64,000 bases of DNA from positions 34,063 through 98,062 of the forward strand of contig NZ_JAAHGO010000020.1 in the NCBI RefSeq assembly GCF_010672455.1, written 5' to 3'. Origin of the DNA: Okeania sp. SIO2C9. GTDB lineage: Bacteria > Cyanobacteriota > Cyanobacteriia > Cyanobacteriales > Microcoleaceae. Positions 1 through 9,370 of the stretch are shown here, in pieces (within the stretch, counting starts at the first letter, position 1; every line of letters begins with the position of its first letter). The notes beneath the pieces are model-generated. The model was not told the DNA's origin. It saw only the letters and a list, made by a program, of their open reading frames with translations, and made no database searches. The translations under genes were made by a program, and so were the position numbers.

Positions 1-520
1 AGTTGTGAGACTATCTGAATTTTTGACGGAATATTTTGGTTATATTATTTCTTGTCTCCTCCAGAATCAGAAATTTATGGAGAATTATCTGACAGATATA
101 AATGTAGTTTTTGCCAAGAAGATTTACTACTGATTATTTTGACTAAAGTTTGGCAGTAAGTAATTGAGCGGGAATGTTCTTAGTTCGAGATATTCAGAAA
201 TATTATGGTGAGTCAAATTCTGGTTTTTGACCAAAATTTCATGGTCGTAAATAGAGAAAAGTAGTTCTTGAGCTAGAAATGTTTTTTGATTCATTATTAT
301 TGAGTATCTGCGCACCTTACAAGAAATTTATGAGTGGAGTTCGTTGTGAAATTGTCTGAATTTTTAGCAGAATATTTTGCTTGTATTATTTCTTGTCCTT
401 TCCAGAATCATAAATTTATAGACTAATTATCCGACGGATATAAATCAAGTTTTTGTCAGTCAGATTTACTACTGATTATTTTGACTAAATTTTGGCAGTA
501 AGTCATCTAAGGGAGACACT
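1..520. repeat. tandem duplication, period about 341 bp
   Basis: Bases 1-175 and about 336-517 are clearly related copies. Both carry the same succession of motifs (gtctgaattttt, attatttcttgtc, ccagaatca, gatttactactgattatttt). Each ends in the 3' end of a decayed KGK gene, so the duplicated unit was a KGK gene 3' end plus its downstream flank. Confidence 0.7.
127..315 (-). pseudogene. KGK-family C-terminal remnant (copy 1)
   Basis: This open stretch of 62 codons is probably not a functional gene. Its last residues (FPLNYLLPNFSQNNQ) match the decayed tail of the next copy (SPLDDLLPKFSQNNQ at about 468-520) and resemble the intact KGK protein tail (SPLDDLRQKF) encoded at 676-1104. The upstream part has no recognisable KGK motif. 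The sequence beyond its stop codon (1-126) is itself duplicated at about 336-465, so this is the outer copy of a tandem duplication with a period of about 341 bp. The similarity is read directly from the sequence; calling it a remnant is inference. Confidence 0.6.
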
Positions 521-660
521 TCAGTTTCGATACTTTCTGAATTATTATCCCCAGAATTTTCTATCTAACTTGATTCAACTTCTTCAGTTTCTGTTTCAGC
601 TTCATTGGGACAAAATTATACAGTAACTTTTACCTTTATTTTCTCTGACTGCCATAATTT
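468..660 (-). pseudogene. decayed KGK-domain gene fragment (copy 2)
   Basis: On the minus strand this reads WQSEKIKVKVTV, stop, FCPNEAETETEE, then stop, IENSGDNNSE and finally TEVSPLDDLLPKF. It aligns along its length with the C-terminal half of the intact KGK protein just downstream (WQKGKIKVELTVKFYPDE, ENSGDNNSEE, NEVSPLDDLRQKF). Two in-frame stops and the missing N-terminal half show it is dead. The KGK core itself has become SEK. Confidence 0.8.
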
Positions 661-675
661 TCACCCAGAAAGTTT

Positions 676-1104
676 CTACTTATTTTCCTGATTAAATTTT
701 TGTCGTAAGTCATCAAGTGGCGATACTTCATTTTCCAGTTCTTCTGAATTATTATCGCCAGAATTTTCTGCTTCATTTTCTTCTATTTCTTCTTCAGATT
801 CATCAGGGTAAAATTTGACAGTAAGTTCTACCTTGATTTTTCCTTTTTGCCAACTTTGAACGCCTAATCTCAAAACTTCACACTCTACACCATCATAATC
901 ATCATAAAATAGTTGATTTTTTATTTTCTCATCCCGAATATCTACTCTACTAATAATTGCTGATTGTAAGTTGGAAATTATCATATGTAAATATTTAAAG
1001 TTGTTTGAATTCAGAGCTAAATATGTACCGACATTTGCATCAATTTCAACAACTTCGTCCCAGTTTAATACAATAAATTCTTGATTACCTGAATTGTCTG
1101 CCAT
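676..1104 (-). CDS. KGK-domain protein with acidic linker and SPLDDL tail
   Basis: A 142-residue protein. Residues about 68-100 hold the motif that names the cyanobacterial KGK family (WQKGKIKVELTVKFYPDE), preceded by a short alpha/beta-looking region (about 1-65). Residues 101-127 are an acidic low-complexity linker, and the last 16 residues are SPLDDLRQKF plus a short tail. No signal peptide or membrane segment is visible. An AGAGGA ribosome-binding site lies just before the ATG. It sits downstream of, and on the same strand as, the dynamin-like GTPase at 1458-4010, whose last residues are also SPLDDL plus a short tail. At least three degraded paralogous pieces surround it. The biochemical function of KGK proteins is not known to me. 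The shared tail suggests, as inference, that both proteins are read by the same partner. Confidence 0.75.
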   Translation of the reverse strand: MADNSGNQEFIVLNWDEVVEIDANVGTYLALNSNNFKYLHMIISNLQSAIISRVDIRDEKIKNQLFYDDYDGVECEVLRLGVQSWQKGKIKVELTVKFYPDESEEEIEENEAENSGDNNSEELENEVSPLDDLRQKFNQENK

Positions 1105-1194
1105 TTTTTAATTCCTCTATTTCCAATAAATTCTTCAGTAGGGATATGTAGGGTATTTCAGCAAGACACCCTACATTTTTCTGGGTAAGACTAT

Positions 1195-1348
1195 CCCTAA
1201 CTATTCAACTTCATCTGCTGAGGTAAGTGATCAAGTGGGGATACTTCAATTTACATATTTTCTGAATTATGATTGTCAGAAACTTCTATTTCATTTTCTG
1301 ACTGATTTGATTCAGTTTCTTCAGGTTCATCAGGATAAAATTTATCAA
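1195..1348 (-). pseudogene. decayed KGK-domain gene fragment (copy 3)
   Basis: The minus strand reads KFYPDEPEETESNQSENE, then SDNHNSENM, a stop, and IEVSPLDHLPQQMKLNS followed by a stop. The first part is the end of a KGK domain plus acidic linker. The last residues (QQMKLNS) match the end of the dynamin-like protein (QQMNLNS) rather than the neighbouring KGK protein. The sequence after its stop codon (about 1165-1195) also matches the sequence after the dynamin stop codon (about 1425-1457). The copy has one internal stop and no N-terminal part. Confidence 0.75.
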
Positions 1349-1457
1349 ACTGGTATTACTTTTAACTTTTGACTTTTGACTTTTGCCTTGCGCGAAGCAT
1401 TATAACTGTAGGATGCTTCAACAACACACCCTACATTTTTCTGAAATAAAGCTACCC

Positions 1458-4010
1458 CTAACTATTCAAATTCATCTGCTGTTTTAAATCATCAAGTGGA
1501 GATACTTCTTCACTCTCCAATAATTTCTCATTTTCATCACTTACTACATCCAAATCATCCTCACCTTTCCCAAAATTAAACCCAGAAATAATTGGCAATT
1601 TTCGCTCATTCAACAACATCGTATGTAAACAACTATTAATACTAGAAACCGACTGATTATAAACTCCAATTTTCTCCTCAACCTCAGTTTGTAAACGTAA
1701 ATTTAGTTGAATTTTATCCGCAGCTTCAGTCTCCAAACTTTTCTCTAAATATTCCCGCGCTTGATTATATTGCTGCATAATATTTTCCCCTTGTTTTTCC
1801 GCCATAGGTAATAAATTAGTCTTCAAAGTTTGATTCACAGTCTGACGAAAAGTCTGCCGAATTGTCTTAGAAACTTTAGGCTCAAAATCCAACTTCAACA
1901 ATTGCCTAATTGCCGGTTCAGCTTCTACCATACTGCTACAATCAAAACTTTGAGAAGTCTGCAACAAAGTCTGCCGAAACTGATAGATAGAAAAAGTTCC
2001 TTCATCATAAAAACGGGGACTTTCTCGCACAAACCTGTCACATTCTATCCGCGCGGCACTTATTAATGCCGTAGTAACTGCTTTTTCTACTTCCTTTAAA
2101 TGTTGTTCGATACCTCCATCATTTCCCAACAAACGATAAAGTTGCCGATAATATTCTGACTTACGAACTCGGTCAATTAAACGTTGGAAAAATCCACTTA
2201 CCACTGACTGGGTAGAATCAACTAAAATATCCTCCAATTGATTCGCTAAATAATAAAGTGCTTCGACCAAAACTGCTAATAAAGGTGCCGTTGCATTCCG
2301 TGGATGATTAATAGTTGCCCGACTATAAGCAGCTTCTACAGAAAAAGTATCTAATAATTCATCTAAACGACGAATCATCCGAGATTGGAGTTGATTAAAA
2401 TCTGCTTCAAAACCATCACATTTATTTGTGACTAGGAAATTTACTTCCTCAGAAATATGCTCGCTAAACTCCTCCCCCACTTCCTGAAGTTGAGAATTCA
2501 ACAATGATAATTCCTGGATTTTCATTGCCTCTATTTCCTGGGGTTGACTTGCCAAGTTTTGTTGAGTAGCTAAATAATTTTTCTGTAATTGAATACAGAT
2601 ATTTTGCAAATCGTCTGCCAAATTTGCAAATAATTGTGGACGTTTTTCCTCCTTCAGATACCTAGTAACTCCATCCCTAAATTCTTCTATTCCACTATCT
2701 TTTATTAATTGTTCGATTAACGGTTTTCCCCACTCACCTAAAATCCGGACATAATTTTCATTAGGTGACTCAAAACCATTAATACTTATCCGAAAATTAC
2801 TCGGAAGTTTGCGAGAAGTACCACAATAATTGTTAAAAGCATAGACAAATTGTGGCGTTTCCTCCTCCTCATCTAAACCTTTAACACTATTAGCAAATAT
2901 ACTATCTAAACCAAAGCGATCGCTTGAACTTGCTTCTTTAATTAAACTGCCATAAAAACCTAACAACCCACTGGTTTTATAAATCCTTTCTGTATCCCGA
3001 AAATCAGAAATAATCAAACTTTCTAATCGTTGTCTGAGTTGAGAATTGTACCAAGTTTCATCAATACGATTAAACACATAAAAAACCCGGTCTCTAATTC
3101 CAGGATTTTCTCGCATTTTTTCCAGTAATTCTGTTTCTTCAGTTGTCATATCTCCCGCAGCAGCAGCTTTTAAAACACAAACAACCGCAGAAATTTCTGG
3201 GTTTTCTATTTTGTCATAAGTAACTTGAGCATCTTTCTCAACTGGTGCATCAATTCCTGGCGTGTCAATAATCACATTTCCATCTTCTAAAAGAGGATGA
3301 TGACAATAATATTCTACCCGCTTCAACACAGCACTATTCATCCCTCGTCGTGCATAACTTGCTGCTTCTTTCAGGTTAGAAAAATTAAACTGCTCCATAG
3401 AATAAATAGCATTTTCAGCAGAATGAATACATTCTTTATTCGCCTCAAAACCATCTACTAATAATTTCAATGCTTTTGCTTGTTTAGCCCGCTCCGATTT
3501 ATTTTCGCCACCTTCATTTTTAATAATTGCGTCGCATTGTTCCCGAATAATTTCTATTACTTCTGGTTGTTGAATTTTAGCACTGGGGTCTAAGCCTAAT
3601 TCCTTTCGTAAAATTGCTACTTGTTCTTGAATTTCTGCCCCGCTTAAAAATGTTAAAACTACTCGTTCTTTTTCAGGTTCGGCATATTCAATATAACATT
3701 CTGTTCCTGTAGCGTGTCCCTCTGCACTATAAAGTAATTCCCGCCCTAATAAAGCATTAATTAACATCGACTTACCCGCACTAAAAGCTCCCGCAAATAC
3801 TATTTCAAATTTGGGATAAATTACTTTATTTAAAGAAGCACGAACTGCTGTTGTATCTTGTTGTCTAAGAGTAGATTCTTGATGCAATAATTGAAGTAAA
3901 TTTTCTACCTGATTTTGTAAGTCTTGACATTGAGTAGGAATTATATTCATTTCTATTTTATGGCGTGAGTAAATTTCTGTTATTTTATTATTAATTATTT
4001 CTCGATCCAC
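1458..4010 (-). CDS. bacterial dynamin-like GTPase
   Basis: An 850-residue large GTPase of the dynamin superfamily. The P-loop is GAFSAGKS at residues 74-81, the G3 motif DTPG at 249-252 and the G4 motif NRID at 314-317. The GTPase core is followed by a long helical region (about 430-800) with hydrophobic patches near 570-620, as expected for the stalk and membrane-contact part of the family. Bacterial relatives bind and remodel membranes on GTP hydrolysis, often in membrane-stress or phage-defence roles; the role here is unknown. The last residues are SPLDDLKQQMNLNS, a tail shared with the KGK protein at 676-1104. The first codon is GTG at 4010 with no clear ribosome-binding site; an in-frame ATG at 3950 is an alternative start that keeps all GTPase motifs. 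Confidence 0.9.
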   Translation of the reverse strand: MDREIINNKITEIYSRHKIEMNIIPTQCQDLQNQVENLLQLLHQESTLRQQDTTAVRASLNKVIYPKFEIVFAGAFSAGKSMLINALLGRELLYSAEGHATGTECYIEYAEPEKERVVLTFLSGAEIQEQVAILRKELGLDPSAKIQQPEVIEIIREQCDAIIKNEGGENKSERAKQAKALKLLVDGFEANKECIHSAENAIYSMEQFNFSNLKEAASYARRGMNSAVLKRVEYYCHHPLLEDGNVIIDTPGIDAPVEKDAQVTYDKIENPEISAVVCVLKAAAAGDMTTEETELLEKMRENPGIRDRVFYVFNRIDETWYNSQLRQRLESLIISDFRDTERIYKTSGLLGFYGSLIKEASSSDRFGLDSIFANSVKGLDEEEETPQFVYAFNNYCGTSRKLPSNFRISINGFESPNENYVRILGEWGKPLIEQLIKDSGIEEFRDGVTRYLKEEKRPQLFANLADDLQNICIQLQKNYLATQQNLASQPQEIEAMKIQELSLLNSQLQEVGEEFSEHISEEVNFLVTNKCDGFEADFNQLQSRMIRRLDELLDTFSVEAAYSRATINHPRNATAPLLAVLVEALYYLANQLEDILVDSTQSVVSGFFQRLIDRVRKSEYYRQLYRLLGNDGGIEQHLKEVEKAVTTALISAARIECDRFVRESPRFYDEGTFSIYQFRQTLLQTSQSFDCSSMVEAEPAIRQLLKLDFEPKVSKTIRQTFRQTVNQTLKTNLLPMAEKQGENIMQQYNQAREYLEKSLETEAADKIQLNLRLQTEVEEKIGVYNQSVSSINSCLHTMLLNERKLPIISGFNFGKGEDDLDVVSDENEKLLESEEVSPLDDLKQQMNLNS

Positions 4011-4065
4011 AACAATAGTATTTTCACTGATTAATATTTCACTTGAATCAGCATAAGACCTTCAT

Positions 4066-4281
4066 TAATGGATAATTGATAATTGATAATTGATAATTAC
4101 CTCTGGTTAAAACCGTTCTTGATTGAATATAAGGAAATATTATTTCTTTTCTTGGTCGATTGGATATAGTTAGGAAACCCATCCATCCCACCCTTGGGGA
4201 AGCTACGCTAACGACCGCTTTTTTCCCCTTAAAAGAGGAGGCTTCAAGGCGCGAATTATTTAATTATTAATTATTCGGTAA
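4066..4281 (+). repeat. R1 hairpin element, copy A
   Basis: First of ten copies of a roughly 215-bp dispersed element, called R1 here. It begins with tandem GATAATT units leading into ATTACCTC, has a central hairpin (GGTCGATTGGATAT on the left, a complementary CGACCGC on the right) and a CCCCTTnnnAGGAGG block, and ends in TAATTATTAATTATTCGGTAA. No ORF is visible, so it is a non-autonomous (MITE-like) repeat. Confidence 0.8.
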
Positions 4282-4458
4282 TTTGAGGGATAAATCAAAA
4301 AAATATTCATTGGTAATTTTTAAACAAGGAAATGTATATAGTAATTATCGAGTAAGCATTCAGCCGTCAGCTATCAGCTATCAGCTATGAATTATTAACT
4401 CATTTCTTACCAAAAATTGCATGGGTTCACAACTCAAGCGAGTCTTTCTTGTACTTCA

Positions 4459-4686
4459 ATACTCTGGTTAAAAATGTAGTAGAAGTTAAAATAAAGTTGG
4501 CTTCATTCATTAAAAAAATGTTTGTGTAGCATTCCGAAAGAAGAGCTGACTACTCATAGCTAAATGTTTATAATACTCTGGTTAAAAATGTAGTAGAAGT
4601 TAAAATAAAGCTGGCTTCATTCATTAAAAAGCTGTTTGCGCAGCATGACCTAGGAAGAGCTGACTACTAATAGCTGAATGCTTACA
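4459..4686. repeat. direct tandem duplication, unit about 114 bp
   Basis: Two adjacent units begin with ATACTCTGGTTAAAAATG at 4459 and 4573. Both continue through AGTAGAAGTTAAAATAAAG, GGCTTCATTCATTAAAAA and GAAGAGCTGACTACT. A diverged fragment of the same unit lies at about 6726-6762. No coding potential is apparent. Confidence 0.75.
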
Positions 4687-5180
4687 TTCTCGACGCAGTT
4701 TTGTAGAAAATATAAGTACTTGTGCAAAATTAATTCAAAATTTGTAAGTAGATAGTAGGTAGTAGGGAACAAAAAATATACTTGTCTACTTCAGCAGTTA
4801 ATCTAAAAATACTTTTTCCGTAAATATTCAGCTAGCTCGCATTCAGCTTTTAGCTGTTTCATAAATAATGAATATACACTGCTAAAGTCAAGGTTAGTTA
4901 TTTTTTCAATACTTTGAATTCTCCTTAAACCGTTCAATACTAACTCCTGTTATAAAGGCAGTGAATTAATAGCTAATTGCTAAATGCTTACTTTTTCCTA
5001 TCTATAGCAATCCTAAATAGGTTGCGACAAATCAAAAAGTAGATAAAAAAGTTGAAACTCTTACCTGTTACCTGTTGCCTGTTGTCTGTTGCCTAAAAAG
5101 CAGTAAGATTTTTGCCACGAATAAAATAGGATTGCTATATTTAACCAGACCATCAAATAAACAATTAATTTGGCTTAATT

Positions 5181-5563
5181 AGGGTTTGCCTATCGAAAGT
5201 CTTTTTGCTCTTTGTAGGAGACAGGATAAATGGATCGGGAGCGAGGAGGTAGGAGTAAGAATTGTCTCTCAATTTTTATGCCATAATCATCCCAAGATAC
5301 TACAGCAATATGGTTTGAGTTGTGAGATATTGGAGATTTTTAGGCAACAGACAACAGGGAACAGAGAAGAAGAAAAAAACGAATATATATAAGTAAGATA
5401 ACTGCGATACTCTATGCTTTAAAAGAACATCTCAATTCTCACATCTGATTCCTGATTGCTATAGCTTTTTGAGCTTTTTCCACCGAAAATCTGGTACTTT
5501 TTTCAAAAGTAAAACGCTAAAATATTTATCTGTAAATACTTTTATAATTAATCAGTAAGCCCT
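5181..5563 (-). repeat. R2 MITE with internal insertion
   Basis: An inverted copy of the R2 family. The ends are AGGGTTTGC (left) and AGTAAGCCCT (right), flanked on both sides by AATT (5177-5180 and 5564-5567). Both outer parts match the other R2 copies (for example GGAGCGAGGAGGTAGGA on the left), but about 150 bp in the middle has no counterpart, so this copy has itself been invaded or expanded. Confidence 0.65.
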
Positions 5564-5636
5564 AATTATTTATTTGCAAAAAAGAACAGCACCCCAAAAT
5601 TAATATAGACTTTAAAGCCAACTTTGGTAGTAAGAT

Positions 5637-6092
5637 TTACTGAATAATTAATAATTAATAATTAAATAGGGCTTGCTGATTAAATCTAAAAGCATTGACA
5701 TATAAAGGTTGAGCGCATTTTTTAGTAAAAAAAAATCCAAATTTTTAGGTCGTAATGGTTGAAAAAATCAGCATTTTAGGCGGATAGTTGTGCAGAATAA
5801 TCAAAGGATGATTCTTTCTCCTACCTCCTCTATAATTCCCCGTTCCTCCTGTCTCCTGTCTCCTACCCTTACCTATAATACTTTTTCAGCAAACCCTAAA
5901 TAATTCGCGCCTTGAAGCCTCCCTTTTTAAGAGGAAAAAAGCGGTCGATATTCGCAGCGCACCCGTTGGGTGGGATGGATGGGTTTCCTAACAATATCCA
6001 ATCGAGCAAGAGAAGAAATAATATCTCCTGATATTCAATTCCGTAGCGGTTTTAACCAGAGGTAATTATCAATTATCAATTATCAATTAATG
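5637..6092 (-). repeat. R1 element, copy B, split by an R2 element
   Basis: The two halves of an inverted R1 element lie at about 5637-5667 and 5898-6092. Joining them restores the usual R1 sequence TAATTAAATAATTCGCGCC. The interruption is a complete R2 element (5668-5897). Confidence 0.8.
5668..5897 (+). repeat. R2 MITE nested inside R1
   Basis: A 230-bp element bounded by AGGGCTTGCTGA and TCAGCAAACCCT (inverted repeats with one mismatch), flanked by AAAT on both sides (5664-5667 and 5898-5901). It interrupts an R1 copy, and the 4-bp duplication plus the restored R1 junction make the insertion explicit. No ORF. Confidence 0.85.
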
Positions 6093-6223
6093 AAATCTAC
6101 CTCAATTAGTAAAGCTTTGATCTAAAGCTAAAAGCAATAGCTGTTTGCGTAGTATATCGTAGGGAAGAGCTGATAGCTGACTTCTAAATGTTTACTAATA
6201 AAGTCATTTATATCTGACTAATT

Positions 6224-6459
6224 AGGGCTTGCTAATTAAATATCAAAGCATTGAATGATATTGGTTTTAGTATTTTTCGGGTCGAAAAAAGTGCGTCTGT
6301 TTCAGTCTAAAACGCTCAAAAAGTTAGTATTTGAGGCAAGAATTGGGCAGAAAAATAAAGGGACAATTATTATTCCTACCTCCTCGCTCCCAAGCCATTT
6401 CTCCTGTCTCCTGTCTCCTGTCTCCTTACCCCTACTAAAATACTTTTTCAGCAAACCCT
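6224..6459 (+). repeat. R2 MITE
   Basis: A 236-bp element with terminal AGGGCTTGCT and AGCAAACCCT, flanked by AATT on both sides (6220-6223, 6460-6463). The interior carries a CTCCTGTCTCCTGTCTCC stretch common to the family. Non-coding: the reading frame that crosses it is incidental. Confidence 0.85.
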
Positions 6460-6905
6460 AATTATGATTGTGAAATCGACTTAAATCACCAACAATTTCT
6501 TAACTGATAAAAATGATTGTTGGAAAAATTTTGCCAAACACCATACTCGCATCTCTAAAATTATCTCCATCTCTCTTTTATCAAGAATAAGAAAGATTTA
6601 CCTTCTAAAAGATAAGCATTTCCTGCGGAATACTGCGCAAACAGGAGTCAGCTATAATTTTTATTACCTTTCAAAGAGAAAAAAGTAATTTTATCAAAGC
6701 TTCAGAGTACGAATATCTCGCTGAGAATGTAGTAGAAGTTAAACGAATGCTGGCTTCATTTACAATCCAAATAAAATCTAGTATGACTTATTTATAATTA
6801 CCTAAAAATAGTTAATTCTTGCTGTAAAAATAACTCAATTTTGACAAAAAATATTATTTATTAACAAGCAAAAAATCTGTTATCCTTAATAGAGCAGTTG
6901 CAAGT

Positions 6906-7610
6906 ATGATGCCATCCATGAAAATCAAAATGTATGATCTAGTAGGGGCAGAAAATAACAGAGCTTTTAGCCCCTACTGCTGGAGAATTCGTATGGCTCT
7001 AGCCCATAAACAACTAGAAGTAGAAAGAATTCCTTTGCACTTTACTCAAAAAGAAACAATCGCTTTCTCAGGTCAAGAAAAAGTACCAGTAATTGTTGAT
7101 GGCGATCAAGTAGTTTTTGACTCTTGGAATATTGCCAACTACTTAGAGGAAACCTATCCAAATCAACCTTCTTTATTCGGCTGTTCCCAAGCAAAAGCTC
7201 AAACTTTATTTATCAAAAATTGGGATGAAAAAGTTTTGGCTCCAGCCTTACTACCAATACTCATCTACAATGTATTTGAACATATAGATGCCAAAGACAA
7301 AACCTATTTTCGAGAAACTCGCGAACCAAAATTAGGCAAACCACTAGAAGAATTTAAAGATGTAAAACAATCTCAAATTGATAATTTTAGAACCATCCTC
7401 TCTCCTTTAAGAGAAACTTTAGATAGGCAGCCTTTCTTAGCAGGAGAAAAACCAAACTTTGCCGATTACATTATATTTGCTAAGTTTCAATTTGCTCGTT
7501 CCATTTCCCCCATTAAATTATTAGAAACCAACGATTATGTTAATATGTGGCGGGAAAAAATGCTCGATTTATTTGACAGTCTGGCACGTCAAAGTCTTGG
7601 TTACAATTAA
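6906..7610 (+). CDS. glutathione S-transferase family protein
   Basis: A 234-residue soluble protein with the two-domain GST layout. The N-terminal thioredoxin-like half (about 6-85) has the FSPYCWRIRMAL helix-1 site (the candidate thiol or hydroxyl contact is S or C in SPYC), the cis-proline motif KVPVIVDG and the glutathione-contact stretch FDSWNIANYLEE. The C-terminal helical half (about 95-225) contains FLAGEKPNFADYIIF, the usual N-capping Asp region. The reaction is glutathione conjugation or a related thiol transfer; the substrate cannot be told. ATGs at 6906 and 6909 are both possible, and 6918 also fits. A second GST gene follows at 8176 on the same strand, but 565 bp and an R2 repeat lie between, so they are probably not one operon. 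Confidence 0.9.
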   Translation: MMPSMKIKMYDLVGAENNRAFSPYCWRIRMALAHKQLEVERIPLHFTQKETIAFSGQEKVPVIVDGDQVVFDSWNIANYLEETYPNQPSLFGCSQAKAQTLFIKNWDEKVLAPALLPILIYNVFEHIDAKDKTYFRETREPKLGKPLEEFKDVKQSQIDNFRTILSPLRETLDRQPFLAGEKPNFADYIIFAKFQFARSISPIKLLETNDYVNMWREKMLDLFDSLARQSLGYN

Positions 7611-7759
7611 CTAGTGCAAGATGGCGGAAATAACTAACCAGTTACAAAATCCTAAAACAATTACAAATTAAAAATGATTGACTTTTAACTTCTGTGTAGC
7701 GACACTAGCTATCAGCAATTAGTTATCAACTATCAGCCTAAAAATTTGCCCATATAATT

Positions 7760-7984
7760 AGGACTTGCTGATTAAATATAAAAGTATTTACAGATAAAGG
7801 TTTTAGCCTTTTTGGAGCTTTGAAAAAGTACGCCTGTTTCAGCTCTTCACGCTCAAAAAGGAGCGTATTTTAGGCTCATAGTTGGGCAAAACAATATTGG
7901 AACAATTCTTACTCCTATCTCCTCTAAATTCCCCGTTTCTCCTGTCTCCTACCCCTACCAACAGACTTTCCATACGCAAACCCT
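7760..7984 (+). repeat. R2 MITE between the two GST genes
   Basis: A 225-bp copy bounded by AGGACTTGCTGA and CGCAAACCCT with AATT on both sides (7756-7759, 7985-7988). It fills most of the spacer between the two GST genes. Confidence 0.8.
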
Positions 7985-8175
7985 AATTAGGTATCTGTTT
8001 GTGGAGAATTCCGGAACAGAAAAGCTTGGGTTTAAATCTCCGACTTCTATTAAGTCGCTTAATTTTAGGAATAATTTAAATCCCCTTATCAAAAGCTGAC
8101 TGCTGATTGCTGAAGTACTTAATTGCTAAAGGCTTTTTAATAGCAAACTCAAGAAAAATTGGAGCTTTTTAAACT

Positions 8176-8865
8176 ATGACTATCGACTTATATTATTGGC
8201 CTACTCCTAATGGCTGGAAAATTTCTATTATGTTAGAAGAAACAGAAACCCCTTATAACTTAATTCCAGTTAATATTACCGCCGGAGACCAATTTCAACC
8301 AGAATATCTGAAAATTAGCCCTAACAATAAAATGCCAGCCATTGTTGACCCCAATGGACCCAATGGCAACCCTATTTCTCTCTTCGAGTCAGGAGCTATT
8401 TTGCTTTATTTAGCAGAAAAAACAAGTCGCTTTATTCCCCATAACCCAAGCGATCGCTACACAGTCATTCAGTGGCTAATGTTTCAAATGGGAGGTGTTG
8501 GCCCAATGTTAGGGCAAGCTCATCATTTTCGTCAATATGCACCCGAAAAAATTCCCTATGGAATAGAAAGATACACCAATGAAGCATCGCGTTTGTATGG
8601 AGTATTAAATCGACAATTATCTCAAGTAAAATATGTCGCGGGAGATTATTCTATTGCCGATATGGCAATATATCCTTGGATAGTACCCCACGAAAAACAA
8701 GGGCAAAATTTATCAGACTTTCCTCATTTAAAGCGATGGTTTGAAACTATTAGTCAGCGACCTGCAGTGAGTCGTGGTTTAGCAGTTTTGAGTGAGAGTC
8801 GGACAAAGAAGTTTGATGAAAAAGCCAGGGAAAATCTTTTCGGCGCTCGTCAGTTTCAGCAGTAA
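8176..8865 (+). CDS. glutathione S-transferase, Ure2p/YfcG-like
   Basis: A 229-residue GST. The N-terminal thioredoxin fold starts MTIDLYYWPTPNGWKISIML, where the TPNGWK motif is typical of the Ure2/YfcG/YghU branch. It continues with the cis-Pro motif NNKMPAIVDP and the glutathione-binding LFESGAILLYLAEK. The all-helical C-terminal half holds QWLMFQMGGVGPMLGQ, also a signature of that branch, and YSIADMAIYPW. Family members act as glutathione-dependent disulfide reductases or conjugating enzymes. The ATG at 8176 follows GGAGC about 10 nt upstream. The sequence is only distantly similar to the GST at 6906, so this is not a recent duplication. Confidence 0.92.
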   Translation: MTIDLYYWPTPNGWKISIMLEETETPYNLIPVNITAGDQFQPEYLKISPNNKMPAIVDPNGPNGNPISLFESGAILLYLAEKTSRFIPHNPSDRYTVIQWLMFQMGGVGPMLGQAHHFRQYAPEKIPYGIERYTNEASRLYGVLNRQLSQVKYVAGDYSIADMAIYPWIVPHEKQGQNLSDFPHLKRWFETISQRPAVSRGLAVLSESRTKKFDEKARENLFGARQFQQ

Positions 8866-9078
8866 TTAATAACTATTAAGTAGAAAATGGTAAATTTTGG
8901 ATGCTATTTATCAAATTGTAAATTAGCTAAAAAGTTTATATTAAATAGCTTTAGGGGTTTTTTGATTAAATATACAGTGTCTTTTTTTTAGTCTGCTCTA
9001 CTTAGTTTTAGTAGGGTAGGTAAAAATTTACTTACCCTACCTAACCTAGTTTTGATAGTAGAATTTGGTACGGTACTA

Positions 9079-9370
9079 TTTGACTACTCCCCGCAGCTAT
9101 TGCCGAGGGAATTCTAAGTTGATACTACGCAACAGGATCAATCCTTGTTGCTTTGTTACTCCTTAGCTGACCAAAGATATATTCTTTGGGGACAATTTCC
9201 GCGGTGCCACTACACAGTCGGCATAGCGTCTAAGCCATGCTTTGCTGCTTACTTTTGTCTAAACGTTTGTATATCCAGATAATAGCACAGGAAAACTTTA
9301 GAAGTCTTGTCTAAACGACTCGCTTGTTTTCATCCCCCGGTTAAAACACGGGGGCTTTCAACGTCGCTTT
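9079..9370 (-). ncRNA. orphan IS200/IS605-type end, omega-RNA-like (1)
   Basis: One end is TTGACTACTCCCCG and the other CCCCCGGTTAAAACACGGGGG, with several GC-rich inverted repeats in between, standing out from the AT-rich surroundings. TTGACnnnCTCCCC followed by a hairpin is the usual look of the right end of tnpB-type IS elements, from which the guide (omega) RNA is made. No tnpB or tnpA lies next to it. Function as RNA is inference. Confidence 0.45.

Noticed and set aside
6255..6461. 68-codon plus-strand gene
   Set aside because: It coincides with a complete R2 MITE, whose other copies lack this frame.
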